From: CAMPJU01 sp036675265
Lineage (GTDB): Bacteria; Pseudomonadota; Gammaproteobacteria; Xanthomonadales; Xanthomonadaceae
NCBI GenBank assembly: GCA_036675265.1
Contig: JAKFFJ010000020.1
Coordinates: 1 to 61,637, forward strand
Direction: 5' to 3'
DNA length: 61,637 nucleotides
The notes beneath the pieces were generated by a model. It searched no databases and had not been told where the DNA came from. It saw only the letters and a list, made by a program, of their open reading frames with translations. Below, piece after piece: positions 57,472-61,637 of this stretch (position 1 is the stretch's first letter; each line of letters opens with the position of its first letter). The translations under genes and the position numbers were made by a program.

Positions 57472-58861
57472 GTCGATCGCCGCCCGGGGCGGCCGGATCG
57501 CGCTCTGGGGGTGGGGACGCGAAGGGCGCGCGACCTACCGCGCGTTGCGGTCGCGGCTGCCCGGCCTGCCCCTGACCCTGTTGTGCCACGAGGCCGACGC
57601 GGGCGATGCGCACGCGCTGGCGGACCCGGCGCTGCAGGTCGAGACCATGCCGGCCGGGCCGCTGCTCGGCGATTTCGCGGTGGTGCTGAAGTCGCCCGGC
57701 ATCAGCCCGTACGGCGAGCACGTCGTCGCCGCGTCCGCCACCGGCACGCGCTTCCTGGGCGGCACCGCGCTCTGGTTCGGCGAACGTGCCGGTCCCGACG
57801 GGCGCGTCCCGGACACGGCGTGCATCACCGGGACGAAGGGCAAGAGCACCAGCACCGCGCTGCTCGCACACCTGTTGCGGGCGGGCGGGGTACGCACTGC
57901 GCTCGCCGGCAACATCGGACTGCCCCTGATGGAATTGCTGGACGCGGACGCCGACGCCTGGGCGATCGAGCTGTCGAGCTACCAGACCGGCGACGTCGCG
58001 GCGGCGGGAGGACGGCCCGACGTGGCCGTGGTGCTCAACCTGTTTCCGGAACACCTGGACTGGCACGGCAGCGAAGCGCGCTATGTCGAGGACAAGCTGC
58101 GGCTGGTGAGGCAGGCGCGGCCTCGCGTCGCGGTGCTCAACGCCACGGATCCGCGCCTGTCGACGCTCGAACTGCCAGGCGAGGTGCGCTGGTTCGGGCG
58201 ATCCGACGGTTGGCACCTGCGCGGCGACGTGGTGCATCGTGGCGACGACGCGATCTTCGACACGGCCGCCCTGCCGCTGCCGGGCCGCCACAACCGGCAG
58301 AACCTGTGCGCCGTGCTCACCGCGATCGAGGCCCTGGGGCACGATGCCGCCGCACTGGCCCCCCACGCCGCCACGTTCCTGCCACTGCCACACCGGTTGC
58401 AGCCGCTCGGCAGGCGCGACGGCCTGGACTGGGTGGACGACTCGATCAGCACCACGCCGCACGCGAGCCTCGCCGCGCTGGACCTGCACGCGGGCAGGCG
58501 CGTGGCATTGATCGTGGGTGGCCACGACCGTGGCGTGGACTGGGCGGGGTTCGCCGACGCGATGCGCGTGCGGCCACCCCACGCGATCGTCACCACAGGC
58601 GCGAATGGCCCGAGGATCCATGGATTGCTGGCCCCCCTGGCCGCCGAGGGACGATTCCGGCTGGCTGCCGCCGACGACCTGCCCGCCGCCGTCGCCGAGG
58701 CGCGCATCGCGTTGCAGGGGGAAGGGGTCGTCCTGCTGTCGCCCGGCGCCCCGAGCTTCGGGCCTTACCGGGATTACACCGAACGCGGCTGCCATTTCGC
58801 GAAACTGGCGGGCTTCGACCCGGTGGACACCGGCGCCATTGCCGGCCTCGGCGTTGCCTGA
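57452..58861 (+). CDS. murD2: UDP-N-acetylmuramoyl-L-alanine--L-glutamate ligase MurD2
   Basis: A 469-residue Mur ligase. ITGTKGKSTSTALLAHLL is the ATP loop, ELSSYQTGD and NLFPEHLDWHGS the central-domain motifs, PLPGRHNRQNLCAVLTAIEALG the nucleotide/adenine region, and DDSISTTPHASLAAL and GGHDRGVDW the C-terminal substrate motifs. In Xanthomonas MurD2 adds L-Glu, where ordinary MurD adds D-Glu; MurL then epimerises it. The assignment rests on its overlap with murL. The start is GTG at 57452, inside murL's last codons. Confidence 0.88.
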   Translation: MRISTLESIAARGGRIALWGWGREGRATYRALRSRLPGLPLTLLCHEADAGDAHALADPALQVETMPAGPLLGDFAVVLKSPGISPYGEHVVAASATGTRFLGGTALWFGERAGPDGRVPDTACITGTKGKSTSTALLAHLLRAGGVRTALAGNIGLPLMELLDADADAWAIELSSYQTGDVAAAGGRPDVAVVLNLFPEHLDWHGSEARYVEDKLRLVRQARPRVAVLNATDPRLSTLELPGEVRWFGRSDGWHLRGDVVHRGDDAIFDTAALPLPGRHNRQNLCAVLTAIEALGHDAAALAPHAATFLPLPHRLQPLGRRDGLDWVDDSISTTPHASLAALDLHAGRRVALIVGGHDRGVDWAGFADAMRVRPPHAIVTTGANGPRIHGLLAPLAAEGRFRLAAADDLPAAVAEARIALQGEGVVLLSPGAPSFGPYRDYTERGCHFAKLAGFDPVDTGAIAGLGVA

Positions 58862-58885
58862 CAGGGAACCGCCAAAGATGCGAAC

Positions 58886-59887
58886 TCAGTGGTCGCGGTC
58901 CACCGCGTAGCGCGCCAGGCCCCGGAGCGCCTCGACATGGTCGTTGGCCGGCAACGCGTCCAGTGCGCGCTCGGCGAGCCCTGCGTAGTGGGCGGCGCGC
59001 TCGCGGCTGTACGCGAGGCTGCCGCTGGCGGTGATCGCCGCCAGCACGTCGGGCAGCGCTCCGGCGTCGCCGGCCTCGACCGCCGCGCGCAGGACGGCCG
59101 CCGTGGCAGGGTCGGCATGGCGCATGGCGTGGATCAGCGGCAGCGTGGCCTTGCCCTCGGCCAGGTCGTCGCCGACGTGCTTGCCCAGGACATCGGCATC
59201 CGCCGCGTAATCGAGCACGTCGTCGGCGATCTGGAAGGCAAACCCCAGGTTCAGTCCATAGGCATGCAGCGCATCGCAGGCGGGGTCGCCCGCGTCGGCC
59301 AGGAGCGCCCCGAGGCGGGTGGCGGCGGCGAACAGCACGGCGGTCTTGCGTTCGATGACGCGCAGGTAGTCCGCCTCGGCCGTGCCCGCGTTGCGCACGT
59401 GCAGCAGCTGCAGGACCTCGCCTTCGGCAATCTCGTTGGTGGTGTCCGCGAGGATCCGCATCACCTCGGGACGTTCCAGCTCGACCATCAGCTGGAAGCT
59501 GCGCGAATACAGGAAGTCGCCCACCAGCACGCTCGGGGCGTTGCCCCAGACCGCATTCGCGGTGCGGCGCCCGCGGCGCAGGTCGGATTCGTCCACCACG
59601 TCGTCGTGGAGCAGTGTGGCCGTGTGGATGAACTCGACCACGGCCGCGAGCTGGTGGACGTCCGGCCCGCGCCGTCCGAAGGCCCCCGCCGCCAGGAGCA
59701 GCAACATCGGCCGCAGGCGCTTGCCGCCCGCGCCGATGATGTATTCGGCGACCTGGTTCACGAGCACCACGTCCGAGGCGAGCCGGCGGCGGACCAGGGC
59801 GTCGACCGCCGCCATGTCGTCGCGCGCCAGCGCCTGGATGGCGTCGAGCCCGGGCGGGGCGGTCGCGTCGAGCGTGGCCGATTCCAT
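58886..59887 (-). CDS. ispB: Octaprenyl/polyprenyl diphosphate synthase
   Basis: A 333-residue trans-prenyltransferase. The first Asp-rich motif is LLHDDVVDESDLRRGRRTAN, the second ADDVLDYAADADVLGK, and GGKRLRPMLLLLAAGAFG is the conserved N-terminal block. Such enzymes make the ubiquinone side chain. Ala at the chain-length position (near residue 74, EFIHTATLLHDD) fits a long-chain product. Convergent with murD2; divergent from ssb over 169 bases. Confidence 0.93.
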   Translation of the reverse strand: MESATLDATAPPGLDAIQALARDDMAAVDALVRRRLASDVVLVNQVAEYIIGAGGKRLRPMLLLLAAGAFGRRGPDVHQLAAVVEFIHTATLLHDDVVDESDLRRGRRTANAVWGNAPSVLVGDFLYSRSFQLMVELERPEVMRILADTTNEIAEGEVLQLLHVRNAGTAEADYLRVIERKTAVLFAAATRLGALLADAGDPACDALHAYGLNLGFAFQIADDVLDYAADADVLGKHVGDDLAEGKATLPLIHAMRHADPATAAVLRAAVEAGDAGALPDVLAAITASGSLAYSRERAAHYAGLAERALDALPANDHVEALRGLARYAVDRDH

Positions 59888-59999
59888 GGGGGATTCCGTT
59901 TTCTGGAGCGCGGATTATGACGGGACCGCGCGCCGTCCGCCGTCACGGGAACTCCTGACGCGGGACCGGCCCGGGACCCGATTCCCGGCGACCCCCGGG

Positions 60000-60005
60000 T
60001 ATAAT
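60000..60005 (+). promoter_or_regulatory. Consensus -10 (TATAAT) upstream of ssb
   Basis: A perfect TATAAT 51 bases before the ssb ATG in the ispB-ssb divergent gap. No matching TTGACA is seen at 16-18 bases. The leader that follows includes AGGAAGGGA (60042-60050) as ribosome site. Confidence 0.5.
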
Positions 60006-60056
60006 CGAATGGGCACGCCCTGACCGGGCATCACTCCACTCAGGAAGGGACGCGCC

Positions 60057-60542
60057 ATGGCACGCGGCATCAACAAGGTGATCCTTGTCGGCAATCTCGG
60101 CAACGATCCGGAAATGAAGTACACGCAAGGCGGCATGGCCGTCTGCTCGCTCAGCCTGGCCACGACCAGCGTGCGCAAGGACAAGGACGGCAACCAGGTC
60201 GAGAGGACCGAATGGCACCGCGTGAAGCTGTTCGGCAAGCTCGGCGAGATCGCCGGCGAATACCTGCGGAAGGGTCGCCAGGTCTACATCGAGGGTTCGA
60301 TCCGCTACGACAAGTTCACCGGCCAGGATGGCGTCGAGAAGTATTTCACCGACATCGTCGCCGACGAGATGCAGATGCTCGGCGGGGGCGGCGAAGGCGG
60401 CGGATCGGGCGCCGGCGGGGCCCGATCCGAGCGTCCGGCACGCCCTGCCCAGCGCCAGGATGCCGCGCCGCGCCGCGAGCCGGCACCCGCCAAGTCGAAC
60501 GAGTTCGACACCGACTTCACCGACGACGACATTCCTTTTTGA
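60057..60542 (+). CDS. ssb: Single-stranded DNA-binding protein
   Basis: A 161-residue SSB. The OB fold (1-110) has GINKVILVGNLGNDPEMKYTQGGMAVCSLSLATTS and TEWHRVKLFGKLGEIAGEYLRKGRQVYIEGSIRYDKF. A Gly/Ala/Arg/Pro-rich linker follows, then the acidic C-terminal tip DFTDDDIPF, which recruits partner proteins. ATG has AGGAAGGGA upstream. Its stop overlaps rfbB by one base (TGATG). Confidence 0.97.
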   Translation: MARGINKVILVGNLGNDPEMKYTQGGMAVCSLSLATTSVRKDKDGNQVERTEWHRVKLFGKLGEIAGEYLRKGRQVYIEGSIRYDKFTGQDGVEKYFTDIVADEMQMLGGGGEGGGSGAGGARSERPARPAQRQDAAPRREPAPAKSNEFDTDFTDDDIPF

Positions 60543-61600
60543 TGAAAACCTTACTTGTAACCGGCGGCGCCGGCTTCATCGGCGGCAATTTCGTGCTCGA
60601 CGCAGTCCGTCGTGGCGTCCGGATCATCAACCTCGACGCGCTCACCTACGCGGGCAATCTCGACACCCTTGCGTCGCTCGAGGGCGACGCGGGCCACCTG
60701 TTCGTGCATGGGGACATCGGGGACCGGGCGCTGGTCGATGCGCTGCTGCGCGAGCACCGGCCCGATGCCGTGGTCAACTTCGCGGCGGAAAGCCATGTCG
60801 ATCGCTCGATCGATGGCCCTGCCGCGTTCGTGCAGACCAACGTCGTGGGGACGCTGGCCCTGCTCGAGGGCGCGCGTGACTACTGGCGCGCGCTGGACGG
60901 CGACAAGAAGGACGGCTTCCGCTTCCTGCACGTCTCCACCGACGAGGTGTACGGGTCGCTGGGCGAGACCGGCAAGTTCACCGAGCAGACCCCGTTCGCG
61001 CCGAATTCTCCGTACTCGGCGTCGAAGGCCGCATCCGACCACCTGGTGCGCGCGTTCCACCACACCTACGGGCTGCCGGTGCTCACCACCAACTGCTCGA
61101 ACAACTACGGGCCCTACCAGTTCCCGGAGAAGCTCATTCCGCTGATCATCGCCAGGGCGCTTGCCGGCGAACCGTTGCCGATCTACGGCGACGGCCGCAA
61201 CGTGCGCGACTGGTTGTACGTCGGCGACCATTGCGCCGCGATCCGCGTGGTGCTCGAGCGCGGCCGCGTCGGCGAGACCTACAACGTCGGCGGGGACGCC
61301 GAGCGCGAGAACATCTCCGTTGTGGGCACGATCTGCGAGCTGCTGGACGCGCGACGCCCCCGTCGCGACGGTGCGCCCAGGTTCTCGCAGGTGACCCATG
61401 TCGCCGACCGCCCCGGCCACGACCGGCGCTATGCGATCGACGCCTCGAAGCTGCAGGGCGAACTCGGCTGGCAGCCTGCCCACAGCTTCGAGCGCGGCAT
61501 GGCCGAGACCGTCGACTGGTACCTGGACCACCAGGACTGGGTCGCGCGCGTGCTGGACGGCTCCTATCGCCTCGAACGCATCGGCGGCGTCGCCGCATGA
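60542..61600 (+). CDS. rfbB: dTDP-glucose 4,6-dehydratase
   Basis: A 352-residue SDR-type NAD+ enzyme that makes dTDP-4-keto-6-deoxyglucose for rhamnose and other deoxysugars of the O antigen. LLVTGGAGFIGGNFVLDAV is the Rossmann motif, NFAAESHVDRSI and HVSTDEVYGSLG carry the catalytic Asp-Glu, and SPYSASKAASDHLV the YxxxK pair. It starts on the stop of ssb, an unusual neighbour for rfb genes. rfbA follows with a 4-base overlap. Confidence 0.96.
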   Translation: MKTLLVTGGAGFIGGNFVLDAVRRGVRIINLDALTYAGNLDTLASLEGDAGHLFVHGDIGDRALVDALLREHRPDAVVNFAAESHVDRSIDGPAAFVQTNVVGTLALLEGARDYWRALDGDKKDGFRFLHVSTDEVYGSLGETGKFTEQTPFAPNSPYSASKAASDHLVRAFHHTYGLPVLTTNCSNNYGPYQFPEKLIPLIIARALAGEPLPIYGDGRNVRDWLYVGDHCAAIRVVLERGRVGETYNVGGDAERENISVVGTICELLDARRPRRDGAPRFSQVTHVADRPGHDRRYAIDASKLQGELGWQPAHSFERGMAETVDWYLDHQDWVARVLDGSYRLERIGGVAA

Positions 61601-61637
61601 CGCGCAAGGGCATCATCCTCGCCGGGGGCTCCGGCAC
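61597..61637 (+). CDS. rfbA: Glucose-1-phosphate thymidylyltransferase, N-terminal fragment (cut by window edge)
   Basis: The first 13 codons read MTRKGIILAGGSG, the nucleotide-binding start of RfbA/RmlA, which makes dTDP-glucose. The ATG overlaps the rfbB stop. The gene runs out of the window. Order rfbB-rfbA is the usual one. Confidence 0.88.
   Translation, partial: MTRKGIILAGGSG

Overview
The window is high-GC chromosomal DNA with very tight gene packing and many ATGA or GTGA start/stop overlaps. Gene content and order point to a gammaproteobacterium of the family Xanthomonadaceae (Lysobacter, Luteimonas or Pseudoxanthomonas type). The markers are a fused aspartate kinase/diaminopimelate decarboxylase, the MurL/MurD2 pair for D-glutamate supply, a Xanthomonas-type suf operon led by its own Rrf2 regulator, and an E. 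coli-like kdsD-to-ptsN gene string that also carries hprK. It looks like core genome: I see no phage, integrase, transposase, CRISPR array, rRNA or tRNA.

Layout. 1-6.9 kb: proC (cut by the window edge) and yggS, the type IV pilus motors pilT and pilU, an M49-like metallopeptidase lipoprotein, then algH-ruvX-pyrB overlapping head to tail. 6.9-18.2 kb, all minus: kdsD-kdsC-lptC-lptA-lptB (Kdo synthesis and LPS transport), rpoN, hpf, ptsN, hprK, rapZ, a mannose-type EIIA, HPr, EI and mgtE. This is a phosphotransfer network with no sugar permease beside it. 18.2-19.7 kb: ibaG-murA. 19.7-20.1 kb: a gene-free stretch with two nested palindromic elements. 20.1-25.8 kb: purM-purN plus a DUF3108 gene, divergent from DUF2066-perM-hda. 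25.8-30.9 kb: an ECF sigma factor with a small membrane protein and a PDZ protein, then murU-amgK (peptidoglycan recycling) and a manC-type enzyme.

31-38.1 kb: small membrane and secreted proteins, an M20 peptidase, a HutD-like protein, and an iron-uptake set (PepSY membrane protein, PiuC-type hydroxylase, TonB-dependent receptor) with a Fur-box-like site before the receptor. 38.1-44.2 kb: sufR-B-C-D-S followed by a GNAT and a Rieske gene. 44.3-52.5 kb: a SET-domain protein, a large outer-membrane DUF5916-type protein, a lipoprotein/CHRD divergent pair, an HU protein with a basic N-terminal tail, an EF-G-like GTPase, OsmC and a glycine-zipper protein. 52.6-61.6 kb: phzF, lysAC-murL-murD2, a polyprenyl diphosphate synthase, ssb, and the start of a dTDP-sugar locus (rfbB, rfbA).

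A recurring theme is the cell envelope: MurA, MurL, MurD2, AmgK/MurU, LysAC, KdsC/D, LptA/B/C, polyprenyl carrier synthesis and dTDP-sugars all lie within 60 kb. The most distinctive module is lysAC-murL-murD2, where translationally coupled genes serve positions 2 and 3 of the peptidoglycan stem peptide.
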